Position numbers and translations under genes: made by a program
From: Methylobacterium longum
Lineage (GTDB): Bacteria; Pseudomonadota; Alphaproteobacteria; Rhizobiales; Beijerinckiaceae
Direction of reading: 5' to 3'
Length of the DNA stretch: 64,000 nt
NCBI RefSeq assembly: GCF_022179385.1
Contig: NZ_BPQS01000017.1
Span: 1 to 64,000, forward strand
Shown: positions 18,122 through 27,211 of the stretch, piece after piece
Position numbering within the stretch: position 1 is the stretch's first letter
Layout of the letters: every line of letters starts with the position of its first letter
The notes under the pieces: model-generated
What the model saw: only the letters and a program-made list of their open reading frames with translations
Databases searched by the model: none
Told to the model about the DNA's origin: nothing

Positions 18122-19973
18122 TCAGGCGGTGCCGCCGAAATCGGGCGCCCGGCGCAGGGCCGTCTCGCGCAGGGAACGGTCGGCGTAGGTGCCCTGCACG
18201 GCGGCGCGGCCGCCGTGGTCGAACAGGTCCAGCATCAGGGCGCTGTGGATGAAGCCGAGATGGCTGAAGGCCTGGGGGAAGTTCCCCCGGAACGTGCCGT
18301 CCTCCGCGACCTCCTCGGCGTAGAGCCCGACGTCGTTCTGCAGGGCGCGCAGGGCGTCGAAGCGCAGCCGCGCCTCGGCGTCGCGGCCGAGCCACAGCAG
18401 GGCGTCGACCAGCCAGAAGGCGCAGAGCAGGAACGTGCCCTCGTGGCCCGGCAGGCCGTCGTCGGTCCGGTAGCGGTAGACGAGATGGCCGTGCCCGAGG
18501 CGCTCGATGATGGCGTCGACGGTCCGCGCGAAGGCGGCCTCGTCCACGGGGAAGCCGACCATGGGCGCGATCAGCAGCGCCGCGTCGACGTCGTCCCCGC
18601 CGCGATATTGCGGGCGGTAGCCGTCCCGGTGGATCCCGGGCCCGTTCACGAAGGCGACGATGCGGTCGCGCTCCCGGCACCAGGGCTCGCGCGGGCCGAA
18701 CAGGCGGATCGCCCGGTCCAGCGCGACCCAGTTCATGATCGCCGCGTGGAGGTAGCGCTGCTCCGGCTTGCGGCGCTCCCACAGGCCCGCGTCCGGGCGG
18801 TGCCAATGCGCGGCGGAGATGTCGGCGAGCCGGGCGCCGTGGCGGTGCATCGCCTCCGGCAGCGTGCCGCCCAGCCGCGTGTAGAGGTAGAGCAGGTCGA
18901 GCACCTGCCCGTAGGCGTCGGCCTGGTGCTGCTCGGCGGCCTCGTTGCCGGCCCGGACCGGGGCGCTGCCCCGCCAGCCCTCGACATGCGCGATCGTGGT
19001 CTCGGCAAGCCCGGCCTCACCCGAGACGCTGTAGAGCGGCCGCAGCCGGCCCCTCGCGCGCGCAGAGATCCGCGACGAACCCGAAGAACGCCTCCGCCTC
19101 GCGCGGCATGCCGAACTTCTTCAGCACTTAGAGGGACAGGCACGCGTCCCGGATCCAGCAGAACCGGTAGTCCCAGTTGCGGATGCCGCCGACCGCCTCG
19201 GGCAGCGACGTCGTGGCGGCCGCGACGATCGCACCCGTCGGCGCGTAGGTTAGCGCCTTCAGGACCAGGGCCGAGCGGATCAGCTCATCGGCGAGCGGCC
19301 CGGTATAGGCGGCCTCCCGGGTCCACAGCACCCAGGCGCTGCGGGTCCGCTCCATCAGCGCCCGCGCGTCCGGGGGCGTCTCCGGCAGGGCGCCGGCATA
19401 GAGGCTGAAGCTGCGCGCCTGACCCCCCTCCAGGGTGAAGCGGGCCGCCGCGCCGGCGCCGTCCCGCACGAGCCCGACCTCCGCGACGAGGCCCGGGCAG
19501 CCCGGCGCCGTCACCCGACCCCCCGCGATCTCGGGCACCGCGAAATCCTCCGCGAAGCCCGCCAGCGGCCGGTAGGCGAGCACCATCGGCACGCGGCCCG
19601 ACACGCCGCTGACCAGCCGGACCAGGCGGGGCCGGTGCGGCTCGTCCCCTGGCCCGTCCGCCTGGGCATTCGCCGGCCCGACCATGAAGTCGTGCAGGGT
19701 CACGAAGCCGTCCCGCGTGGTGAAGGTGGTCTCCAGGATGTTGCTGCGGCTCAGGTATCGCCGCGTCGCCTCCTACCGGCCCGCCGGGCGGATGGAGAAA
19801 TGGCCGCCCCGCCGGCGGTCGAGCAGCCGCGAGAAGGCCGGGCCGGCGTCGAAGCGCTCCAGGCAGGCCCAATCGATCGACCCGTCGCGGGCGACGAGGG
19901 CGCAGCCCTCGCAATTGCCGATGAGGGCGTAGGCTTCGATCGGCTGATGGGGGCGCTGGCCCGGCTCGGACAT
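18122..19973 (-). pseudogene. Glycoside hydrolase family 15 (glucoamylase/trehalase-like), disrupted
   Basis: Read through, this is one ~615-residue GH15 protein. N-terminal piece: MSEPGQRPHQ, YALIGNCEGCALVARDGSID. Middle: the family motif NWDYRFCWIRDACLSL. C-terminal piece: QYRGGDDVDAALLIAP, GHEGTFLLCAFWLVDALLWL and GNFPQAFSHLGFIHSAL. Three lesions break it: an in-frame TAG at 19773-19775 (after RPAGR, before EATRRYL), a TAA at 19128-19130 (between DACLSL and VLKKFG), and a frameshift near 19046-19053 (one extra base in the CCGGCCCC stretch). Both stops sit where tyrosine is plausible. The flanking SMP-30 gene is intact. Confidence 0.85.
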
Positions 19974-20035
19974 GCGATCTCCTGGTGGCCGCACCCCGGT
20001 GCTCGGACCGGGGCAGCGATGAGGGGTCGGCCCGA

Positions 20036-20926
20036 TCAGGCCCCGAGCCGGAAGGCCGGCTCCAGCAGGCCGCGCGCGCCGACATCGACCAGGACGGTGC
20101 GGCCGTGCTCCGGATCGGCGGCGCGGTCGGCCTCGTCCATCCCCTCGTAGGCGGACGTGACCAGCAGCCGGTCGAGGGCGCGGCCCGCGAAGGTCGGGCA
20201 GGTCGGCTGCCGCATCGGCACCGGCACGGTGCGGACCCGCTCGCCCGCGGGGCTGTAGGCGTCCAGGCAACCGGCGCCGAAGCGCGCGGTCCAGATCAGG
20301 CCCTCGGCATCGACCGCGGCCCCGTCGATGCCGCCCTCCCCGCCGCGGTGGTCGAAATGGGTCTCGGGCTGGCCCTTCGGCAGCCCGGTTCCGGGATCGA
20401 GCGCCACGCGGCGCAGCACGCCGACGTCGGTGTCGACGAAGTAGCCGGTCGCGCCGTCCGGCGAGAAGCTGATGCCGTTCGGGATCGTCAGGCCGCCGAA
20501 GAGGCGGCGCACCCGCGGGCCGGCCACGTGGTAGATCGAGCCGCGCCCCTTGGCGGCGGCGCGGTCCATCGTGCCGATCCAGAGCGCCCCGCTGGGATGG
20601 ACCCGGCCGTCGTTGGAGCGGTTCCCGAGCATGTCCTCCTCGAGGGGGCACAGCATCCGGATGTCCCCGTCGCGGATCGCCCGGACGTAGAGGCCGTCCT
20701 CGGCCGCGAGCAGCTGGTGCCCGCCGTCGATCGCCGCGACGTCGCTGACCTGGACCGGCAGGACGTGGACGAGCGCCTTCTGGCGGCCGGAGACCGGCTT
20801 CTCGAACAGGCGCGCCTCCAGGATGTCGACCCACCACGCCGTGTCGGTGCGCGGATCGTAGCTCGGCCCTTCGCCGAGATGGCAGCGGACCTGGCTGAGG
20901 ATGCAGGCGTCGTGCAGACAATCCAA
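20036..20926 (-). CDS. SMP-30/gluconolactonase-family protein
   Basis: 296 residues forming the six-bladed beta-propeller of the SMP-30/gluconolactonase/LRE family. Visible landmarks: HLGEGPSYDPRTDTAWWVDI (first metal-ligand Glu), NRSNDGRVHPSGALWIGTMD, LTIPNGISFSPDG (Asn ligand) and GLIWTARFGAGCLDAYSP. Family members are metal-dependent lactonases opening sugar-acid lactones. There is no signal peptide, so it is probably cytoplasmic. It lies upstream of the GH15 remnant on the same strand (about 60 bp), suggesting an old sugar-related operon. Confidence 0.88.
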   Translation of the reverse strand: MDCLHDACILSQVRCHLGEGPSYDPRTDTAWWVDILEARLFEKPVSGRQKALVHVLPVQVSDVAAIDGGHQLLAAEDGLYVRAIRDGDIRMLCPLEEDMLGNRSNDGRVHPSGALWIGTMDRAAAKGRGSIYHVAGPRVRRLFGGLTIPNGISFSPDGATGYFVDTDVGVLRRVALDPGTGLPKGQPETHFDHRGGEGGIDGAAVDAEGLIWTARFGAGCLDAYSPAGERVRTVPVPMRQPTCPTFAGRALDRLLVTSAYEGMDEADRAADPEHGRTVLVDVGARGLLEPAFRLGA

Positions 20927-20980
20927 ATGAGCAATCCCGTTCGTGCCGATCGATGGGTGGGGCGGAGTCCGGCGACCGTC

Positions 20981-21241
20981 TCAGCAGGCGTCGCAGATGC
21001 TGCCGAGGACGGCGTCGAGGTCTTTCTGCCGCTGCGTGCGCCGGTTCGGGTCGTGCTGGGGAGCGGCCGCCGCGCCGGGCGGCACCGTCTGCCCGACGGC
21101 CGAGCGGTAGGGGGCGTTGATCGTCGTCTCGGGCCCGCCGCCGGTGCCGGTGTACGGGCCCGCCTGCGCGGCAGCCAGGCTGGCGCCCGCCACGATGAGG
21201 CCCAGGATCAGTCCTGCGCGCTTCAGCTTTCCGAGGGGCAT
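20981..21241 (-). CDS. Small secreted hypothetical protein
   Basis: 86 residues with a clear Sec signal peptide (KLKRAGLILGLIVAGASLAAAQA). The mature part is short, Gly/Pro/Thr-rich, and ends in DAVLGSICDAC with a C-x-x-C pair that could form a disulfide or bind metal. No family is recognised. It is about 55 bp upstream of the SMP-30 gene and on the same strand. Confidence 0.6.
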   Translation of the reverse strand: MPLGKLKRAGLILGLIVAGASLAAAQAGPYTGTGGGPETTINAPYRSAVGQTVPPGAAAAPQHDPNRRTQRQKDLDAVLGSICDAC

Positions 21242-21704
21242 ATCGGGCGATCTCCTGCGACGATCCGGTTCGTCTGCATCGGGGATGGGCTTGCCGCGTC
21301 CCCGCGGCCCTCGGCGGGGCCAGGCGCTGCGCCGGGCCGGCCGGCGGGACGCGGACCGATGCCGGCATCCGCGGGCCGGACGCGATCAGCCGCGGTAACC
21401 GCAAGTGATCGTGGCGACGTCACAAGTCCTGCGGGCCCGTCCTCAAGCATTTGACAGTGTCGTGTTGTTCATGAGGCCAGTCTAGGCAGTCGCCGCCGTG
21501 CGCGCCGTGCCGGCGCGCACGCAGCGGCGGGGATTAAAAAGCGGCGCGCCCGGAGGCGGCACACGCGCACGGGTCATCGCCTCAGCAGGCACCGTGTCCG
21601 GGCCCGCGGACGCGGTTTGGCGAGGGGCCGTGGCCCATGCAGAAGCGTGTTCCCGGTCGTCCTCAACGAGTGTGCGGCCCGGTTCACGGCCGGGCCGGGG
21701 CCGT
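21242..21704. other. Divergent non-coding interval before the nickel operon
   Basis: About 460 bp without a credible gene. It separates the minus-strand secreted-protein gene from the plus-strand nik operon. AT-richer patches near 21400-21480 (GTGATCGTGGCGACGTCAC, TTTGACAGTGTCGTG) may hold promoters. Only the NikR operator just downstream can be assigned with confidence. Confidence 0.5.
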
Positions 21705-21732
21705 GTATGAGGTTTCGCGACGATCCTCATAC
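21705..21732. promoter_or_regulatory. NikR operator (exact GTATGA-N16-TCATAC)
   Basis: GTATGA at 21705-21710 and TCATAC at 21727-21732 are separated by exactly 16 bases. This is the E. coli NikR consensus without mismatch. It lies 12 bp upstream of the nikA start codon, where bound NikR would block transcription or translation start. The cognate regulator is the sixth gene of the same operon. Confidence 0.92.
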
Positions 21733-21744
21733 CGTGGTCCGTTC

Positions 21745-23313
21745 ATGCTCAAGCCGGCGACCCGCGCCGTCGCCGCGCTGGTGGCGTGCTTCCTCGGCCC
21801 GGCGGCGGCCGGGCAACTCACCTATTCTTGGCCGTCGAATGTCGGCCCGCTGAACCCGCATCTCTACGCGCCCAACCAGATGTTCGCGCAGGCGAGCGTC
21901 TACGAACCGCTGGTGAAGGTCCGCGGCGACGGGACGGTCGAGCCGTGGCTCGCGGAATCCTGGAGCCTCTCGGAGGACGGGCGGACCTACGATTTCGCCC
22001 TGCGCCCCGGGGTCACCTTCAGCGACGGGGCGCCCTTTGACGCGGCCGCCGTCAAGGCCAATTTCGACGCGATCCTGGCCAACCGCCCGCGGCACGCGTG
22101 GCTCGACCTCGCCCGGCAGATCGAGGGCACCGAGATCCTCGGCCCCCTGGCCTTCCGCCTCGTCCTGAAGGCGCCGCACGACCCGACACTGCTCGAACTG
22201 GCGCTGCCCCGGCCCTTCCGCTTCCTGTCGCCGCGCGCCATGGGGGCGGATGGAACCACGGCCGCAGGCATCAAGGCGCCGGTCGGCACGGGGCCCTGGC
22301 GGCTCGTCGACACGCAGCCCGGCGTCTCCGACACGTTCGCGCGCAACCCGCTCTACTGGGGGACGAAGCCGGCCTTCGAGCAGCTCGTCGTCAAGGTCAT
22401 CCCCGATCCCAACACCCGCGTCGTCGCCCTGCAGACGGGGCAGATCGACCTCGTCTACGGCGCGGCCGGGCAGATCCCGTCCGAGGCCTTCATCCGGCTC
22501 CGGGACATGGCGCCGGCCTTCGCCGCCGCGGTGTCGCCGCCGCTGGCGACCCGGGTCCTGGCGATGAACTCCGCGCGCTTCCCGACCGACGAGCGGGCCG
22601 TGCGCCGCGCCATCAACCACGCGGTCGACAAGGACACGCTGGTCCGGACCGTCCTCGACGGGCTCGAGCCGCGGGCGGACTTCCTGTTCGCGCCGAGCGT
22701 GCCCTACGCCGATCTCGGCCTCAGACCCTACGGGTTCGACCGGGCGGCCGCCGCCCGCCTCCTCGACGCCGCTGGCTGGCTCCCCGGGCGTGACGGGGTG
22801 CGCATGAAGGACGGCCGCCGCCTCGCGGTCGAGGTCGATTTCGTCGGGACCAACGCCCAGCAGCGGGCGATCGCGGAGGTGCTCCAGGCGGATCTCGCCC
22901 GGGTCGGCATCGAGGTTCGGCTGATCGGCGAGGAGGAGAGTTCGATCCTGGCCCGCCAGAAGGACGGCCGCTTCGGCCTGATCTTCGGCGAGACCTGGGG
23001 GCCGCCCTACGATCCGGCTTCCTTCGTGAGCTCCATGCGCGCGCCGTCCCATGCCGACTACCAGGCGCAGGCCGGGCTTCCCGAGAAGCCGAGCCTCGAC
23101 GCCACCATCGCGGCGGCGCTCGCCGCGACCGACGGAACCGAGCGGCGGCGGCTCTATGCCGAGCTCCTCACCACCCTGCACGAGGCCGCGATCTACCTGC
23201 CGATCTCCCATGCGGTGGCCATCGAGGTCCATCGCCCCTCGATCACGGGCGTCGGCTTCGGGCCCACGATCAACGAGATCCCCTTCGTGGCGATGCGGCC
23301 GGCGGCCCGGTGA
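21745..23313 (+). CDS. nikA: Nickel (metal-chelate) ABC transporter substrate-binding protein NikA
   Basis: 522 residues from ATG 21745, chosen because the signal peptide starts there ([20 protein letters not shown], cleavage near AAAG). Mature features match NikA within SBP family 5: [85 protein letters not shown] and the C-terminal YLPISH ... INEIPF. The protein binds Ni(II), usually as a histidine- or metallophore-type chelate, in the periplasm. The NikR box sits just in front, and its stop overlaps the nikB GTG. Confidence 0.92.
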   Translation: MLKPATRAVAALVACFLGPAAAGQLTYSWPSNVGPLNPHLYAPNQMFAQASVYEPLVKVRGDGTVEPWLAESWSLSEDGRTYDFALRPGVTFSDGAPFDAAAVKANFDAILANRPRHAWLDLARQIEGTEILGPLAFRLVLKAPHDPTLLELALPRPFRFLSPRAMGADGTTAAGIKAPVGTGPWRLVDTQPGVSDTFARNPLYWGTKPAFEQLVVKVIPDPNTRVVALQTGQIDLVYGAAGQIPSEAFIRLRDMAPAFAAAVSPPLATRVLAMNSARFPTDERAVRRAINHAVDKDTLVRTVLDGLEPRADFLFAPSVPYADLGLRPYGFDRAAAARLLDAAGWLPGRDGVRMKDGRRLAVEVDFVGTNAQQRAIAEVLQADLARVGIEVRLIGEEESSILARQKDGRFGLIFGETWGPPYDPASFVSSMRAPSHADYQAQAGLPEKPSLDATIAAALAATDGTERRRLYAELLTTLHEAAIYLPISHAVAIEVHRPSITGVGFGPTINEIPFVAMRPAAR

Positions 23314-24281
23314 CCCGCTCCCCGATGCTCCGCTTCGCCGCCGTCCGCCTCGCGCTGATCCCGCCGATGCTGCTCGGCGTGTCGATCCTCGTGTTCGTGA
23401 TGCTGCGGCTCGGCCAGGGCGACCCGGCCCTCGACTACCTGCGCCTCTCGCAGATCCCGCCCACCGACGCGGCCCTCGCGGACGCGCGCGTCCTACTCGG
23501 CCTCGACCGGCCGCTGGTCGTCCAATACCTCGACTGGCTCCGGCGCGCCCTGCAGGGCGATTTCGGCCTCTCCTACGTCACGCGCCGGCCGGTGCTGCCG
23601 GAACTCCTCGGCTTCCTGCCCGCCACCCTCGAACTGGCCGGCACCGCGCTGGCCATCACGCTGGCCGTCAGCCTGCCGCTGGGCGCCTGGGCGGCCGGCC
23701 ATCGCGGCCGCTGGCAGGACCGCCTCGTGCGGGGGATCGCGGTGCTCGGCGTCTCACTGCCGAACTTCTGGATCGCCTTCCTCCTCGTCGCGCTCTTCTC
23801 GGTCACCCTGGGCTGGCTGCCCCCCATGGGCCGGGGCACCGGCCGCGGCACGCTCACCCACCTGATCATGCCGGCGCTGGCGATCTGCCTCATGTCGCTG
23901 TCGGTCAACGCGCGCCTCCTGCGGGCGAGCATGCTGGAGGTCGGCGGGGCGCGCCACGTCGTCTACGCCCGCCTGCGCGGCCTCTCCGAGGGCGCGGTGC
24001 GGCGCCGGCACGTGTTCCGCAACGCCCTCGTCCCGGTCGTGACCGCGACCGGCATGCATGTCGGCGAGCTCCTGGGCGGCGCCCTCGTGGTCGAGACGAT
24101 CTTCGCGTGGCCGGGGGTCGGCCGCTACGCGGTCTCGGCGATCTACAACCGCGACTACCCGGTCATCCAGTGCTTCACGCTGGTCATGACCGCGGTGTTC
24201 GTCCTGTGCAATCTCGCCGTCGACATCGCCTATGCGTGGCTCGATCCGCGCCTGCGGCTCGGCGGGGAGGAGGCGGCATGA
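23310..24281 (+). CDS. nikB: Nickel ABC transporter permease NikB
   Basis: 323-residue inner-membrane permease of the DppB/NikB type: an N-terminal helix ([20 protein letters not shown]), the periplasmic [19 protein letters not shown] segment, and the coupling-loop sequence [23 protein letters not shown] (as two overlapping blocks around residues 220-242). It starts with GTG overlapping the nikA TGA and ends overlapping the nikC ATG, which implies translational coupling. Confidence 0.92.
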   Translation: MTRSPMLRFAAVRLALIPPMLLGVSILVFVMLRLGQGDPALDYLRLSQIPPTDAALADARVLLGLDRPLVVQYLDWLRRALQGDFGLSYVTRRPVLPELLGFLPATLELAGTALAITLAVSLPLGAWAAGHRGRWQDRLVRGIAVLGVSLPNFWIAFLLVALFSVTLGWLPPMGRGTGRGTLTHLIMPALAICLMSLSVNARLLRASMLEVGGARHVVYARLRGLSEGAVRRRHVFRNALVPVVTATGMHVGELLGGALVVETIFAWPGVGRYAVSAIYNRDYPVIQCFTLVMTAVFVLCNLAVDIAYAWLDPRLRLGGEEAA

Positions 24282-25129
24282 CCACCTCCGGATCCCTCCG
24301 GGCGGCCCGCCCGGGCCTCGGGCCGCTCGCGGTCCCCGGTGCCCTCGCCGTCGCGATCCTCCTGCTGACGCTCCTCGGCCCGCTGGCCGCGCCGCACGAC
24401 CCGCTGGCGGTGGACCTCACGGCCCGCTTCGAGCCGTCGAGCCTCACCCATCCCCTCGGCACCGACCACCTCGGACGGGACATCCTGTCCCGCCTGATCG
24501 CCGGGGCCCGGACGACCTTGGGCGCCGTCGCGGCCGCCCTCGCCCTGGTGGTGGCCCTCGGCCTCGGCGTCGGTGCCGTCGCCGGCATGCTCGGGGGCCG
24601 GACCGACGCCGTGCTCATGCGCCTGTGCGACGTGTTCCTCACCGTGCCGACCTTCGTGCTGGCGCTGTTCCTGATCGGCGCGTTCGGCACCGGCCTCGTC
24701 AACGTGATCGCGGCGATCGCGCTGTCGCACTGGGCCTGGTACGCCCGCATCGTCCGGGGCCTCGTCCTCGAACTGAAGACGCGCGACTACGTCCTGGCGG
24801 CGCGGATCGCGGGCGCCGCGCCGCCCACGATCTTCGTCGAGCACGTGCTGACCGGCGTCCTGCCGCCGCTCGTGGCGCTCGCCACCCTCGACATCGGCCA
24901 CATGGCGCTCCACGTCGCCGGCCTCTCCTTCCTGGGCCTCGGGGTTCAGCCGCCGACCCCGGAATGGGGGGTGATGATCAACGAGGCCCGCGCCTTCTTC
25001 TGGACCCGGCCCCTGCTGGTCGTCTGGCCGGGCCTGGCGATCGCCCTGGCGGTGCTGGCCTTCAACCGGCTCGGCGACGCCCTGCGCGACCGCCTCGACC
25101 CGACGCTCGTGGCGGAGCGCGGGCTGTGA
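24278..25129 (+). CDS. nikC: Nickel ABC transporter permease NikC
   Basis: 283-residue inner-membrane permease. NikC/DppC landmarks are [39 protein letters not shown], the coupling-loop segment [19 protein letters not shown] and the terminal [20 protein letters not shown]. It is the usual family length. The ATG at 24278 overlaps the nikB stop, and its TGA overlaps the nikD GTG. Confidence 0.93.
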   Translation: MTTSGSLRAARPGLGPLAVPGALAVAILLLTLLGPLAAPHDPLAVDLTARFEPSSLTHPLGTDHLGRDILSRLIAGARTTLGAVAAALALVVALGLGVGAVAGMLGGRTDAVLMRLCDVFLTVPTFVLALFLIGAFGTGLVNVIAAIALSHWAWYARIVRGLVLELKTRDYVLAARIAGAAPPTIFVEHVLTGVLPPLVALATLDIGHMALHVAGLSFLGLGVQPPTPEWGVMINEARAFFWTRPLLVVWPGLAIALAVLAFNRLGDALRDRLDPTLVAERGL

Positions 25130-25944
25130 GCCCGCCCGCGAGCCCGCCCCCGTGCCCGCCCCCGTGCCCGCGCGTGCTCCGGGCCGAGACCCTGCGCGTC
25201 GAGACGCGCCGGGACGGCGCGGCGGTGCCGCTGGTCACCGACGCCACGTTCGAGCTGCGCACCGGCGAGGTGCTGGCCCTGGTGGGCGCGAGCGGCTCGG
25301 GCAAGTCCCTGGCCTGCGCGGCGCTCCTCGACACGCTGCCGCCGGGCACGCGGCGCAGCGCCGGGCGCGTCAGCCTCGACGGCGTCGCGGTGGCGCCCGC
25401 CGCGCTCCGCGGCCGGACGGTCGCCAGCGTGCTCCAGGCGCCGCGCTCGGCCTTCAACCCCCTGCGCACGATCGCCGACCATGCCGGCGAGACCGGGGCC
25501 GCCGCGGGGCTCCGGCGCGCCGGGGCCCGGGCGGCGATGCGCGAGGCGCTGGCAGCGGTCGGGCTCGGCGACGATCCGCGCGTGCCGGACCTCTACCCGT
25601 TCCAGATGTCGGGGGGCATGCTCCAGCGCGCGATGATCGCCCTCGCGCTGCTCGCGCGGGCGCCCTTCCTCGTCGCCGACGAACCGACCACCGACCTCGA
25701 CCTCGTCGCCCAGGCCCGGATCCTCGACCTGCTGGCCGCCCTGGTGCGCGACCGGGGCCTGGGGCTCCTGATCGTCACGCACGACATGGGCGTCGTCGCC
25801 CGTCTCGCGGATCGGACCGCCGTGATGGCGGAGGGCCGGATCGTCGAGGGGGGCGACACGGCGGCGCTCTTCGCCCGACCGGACCGCCCGGAGACGCGGG
25901 CCCTGCTCGCCGCCCATCACGCCCTGTCCGCGGAGGCGTCATGA
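25126..25944 (+). CDS. nikD: Nickel ABC transporter ATP-binding protein NikD
   Basis: 272 residues from a GTG overlapping the nikC stop. Walker A is GASGSGKS (about residues 54-61); a degenerate signature MSGGMLQRAMIALAL is followed by Walker [13 protein letters not shown] and the switch His in LLIVTHDMGVV. The proline-rich first 15 residues are unusual and possibly not structured. The SGGM in place of SGGQ is common in NikD. It energises the importer with NikE. Confidence 0.92.
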   Translation: MSPPASPPPCPPPCPRVLRAETLRVETRRDGAAVPLVTDATFELRTGEVLALVGASGSGKSLACAALLDTLPPGTRRSAGRVSLDGVAVAPAALRGRTVASVLQAPRSAFNPLRTIADHAGETGAAAGLRRAGARAAMREALAAVGLGDDPRVPDLYPFQMSGGMLQRAMIALALLARAPFLVADEPTTDLDLVAQARILDLLAALVRDRGLGLLIVTHDMGVVARLADRTAVMAEGRIVEGGDTAALFARPDRPETRALLAAHHALSAEAS

Positions 25945-26747
25945 CCGCCCGCCCGACCCCATCCCTCCTGTCCACCCGGGATCTCGGCAAGGCCTATGCC
26001 GGCACGGGCTGGCGGCGCGGCACCCCCCGGACCGTCCTGGCCGGAATCGAACTCGCCGTCGCGGCGGAGGAATGCGTCGCCCTGATCGGCCGGAGCGGCT
26101 CGGGCAAGAGCACCCTCGCCCGCCTGCTGCTGGGGCTGGAGCGCCCCGACGCGGGCGCCGTCCGGTTCCGCGGGCAGGATCTCGCCGGGCTGGACCGCGC
26201 CGGACAGCGGCGCTTCCGGGCGGCCGTGCAGATGGTGCTCCAGGATCCGCTCTCGGCGGTGAACCCGCGCCACGATATCGGCCGCATCGTCGCGGAGCCG
26301 CTGCGGCACCTCACCGACCTGCCGGCCGCGGAGCGGGTCGCGCGCGTCGGCGCGATGCTGTCCCTCGTCGGGCTCGACCCGGCGTCGAGCGGGCGTCTGC
26401 CCGGCCAGCTCTCCGGCGGGCAGGTGCAGCGCGTCGGCCTCGCCCGGGCGCTGGCCACCCGGCCCGCGCTGGTGGTGCTCGACGAGGCGGTCTCGAATCT
26501 CGACGCGCCGCTCCAGGTCGAGATCCTCGACCGCCTCGCCGCCCTGCGGCGGCAGCAAGGCACCGCCTTCCTCCTCGTCACGCACGACGTGCGCCTCGCG
26601 CGCCGGTTCGCCGACCGGGTCCTCGTCCTGGAGGGCGGACGCATCGTGGACGCCGCCCCGTGCCGGCCGCGCCTCGACCTGACCCACCCGGCCGCGCGCG
26701 CGCTGGTCGACGCCGTCCTCCCGGCCTACCCGGAAGGGGCGCGCTGA
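25941..26747 (+). CDS. nikE: Nickel ABC transporter ATP-binding protein NikE
   Basis: 268 residues. Walker A GRSGSGKST, signature QLSGGQVQRVGLARAL, Walker B LVVLDEAVSNLD and switch VTHDVRLA are all present. LSGGQVQR and DEAVSNLD are characteristic of NikE. The ATG overlaps the nikD stop, and the TGA shares a base with the nikR ATG, so the whole nikABCDER set is a single translationally coupled operon. Confidence 0.93.
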   Translation: MTARPTPSLLSTRDLGKAYAGTGWRRGTPRTVLAGIELAVAAEECVALIGRSGSGKSTLARLLLGLERPDAGAVRFRGQDLAGLDRAGQRRFRAAVQMVLQDPLSAVNPRHDIGRIVAEPLRHLTDLPAAERVARVGAMLSLVGLDPASSGRLPGQLSGGQVQRVGLARALATRPALVVLDEAVSNLDAPLQVEILDRLAALRRQQGTAFLLVTHDVRLARRFADRVLVLEGGRIVDAAPCRPRLDLTHPAARALVDAVLPAYPEGAR

Positions 26748-27208
26748 TGCAGCGGATCACCGTCACCCTCGACGCCGACCTCATCGAGGCCGTGGACGGC
26801 CTCGCCGAGGTCCGGGGCTATGCCGGCCGGTCCGAGACCGTGCGCGACCTCCTGCGCCGGGGGCTGGCGGAATCCCGCCGCCAGCTGGACCCCGATCTCG
26901 CCTGCGTGGCGACCTTCACCTTCGTGGCGGAGGCCGGCGTGCGCGATCTCGGGCAGCGGCTCGCGGAGATCCAGCGGGGGCGGCACGACCTCGTGATCAC
27001 CCAGGTGCAGGTGCCCCTCGACCACGCCGCCGCGCTCCACACCCTCGTCCTGCGCGGGCGCGTCCGGGACATCCACGACTTCGCCGACGCGATCGCGACC
27101 CAGCGCGGCGTGCGCCACGACAGCCTGTCGATCATCCCGGCGCGGATCGAGCTGGTGGACCATCCGCACGGCCACGCCCCCCATCCCCACGAACACATCC
27201 GGACCTGA
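26747..27208 (+). CDS. nikR: NikR-type nickel-responsive regulator lacking canonical Ni ligands
   Basis: 153 residues. Residues 1-50 form a ribbon-helix-helix (MQRITVTLDADLIEAVDGLA, RGYAGRSETVRDLLRRGLAE) very like E. coli NikR. The ACT-like C-terminal domain aligns without gaps to E. coli NikR through RDL ... HDL ... QRGVRH. At the positions of the four high-affinity ligands (E. coli His76, His87, His89, Cys95) this protein has Arg, Gln, Pro and Ala. An added C-terminal tail is histidine-rich (DHPHGHAPHPHEH). DNA-binding residues and an exact operator are retained, so it probably still binds the nik operator, but its metal sensing must differ or be lost. Confidence 0.85.
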   Translation: MQRITVTLDADLIEAVDGLAEVRGYAGRSETVRDLLRRGLAESRRQLDPDLACVATFTFVAEAGVRDLGQRLAEIQRGRHDLVITQVQVPLDHAAALHTLVLRGRVRDIHDFADAIATQRGVRHDSLSIIPARIELVDHPHGHAPHPHEHIRT

Positions 27209-27211
27209 GCC

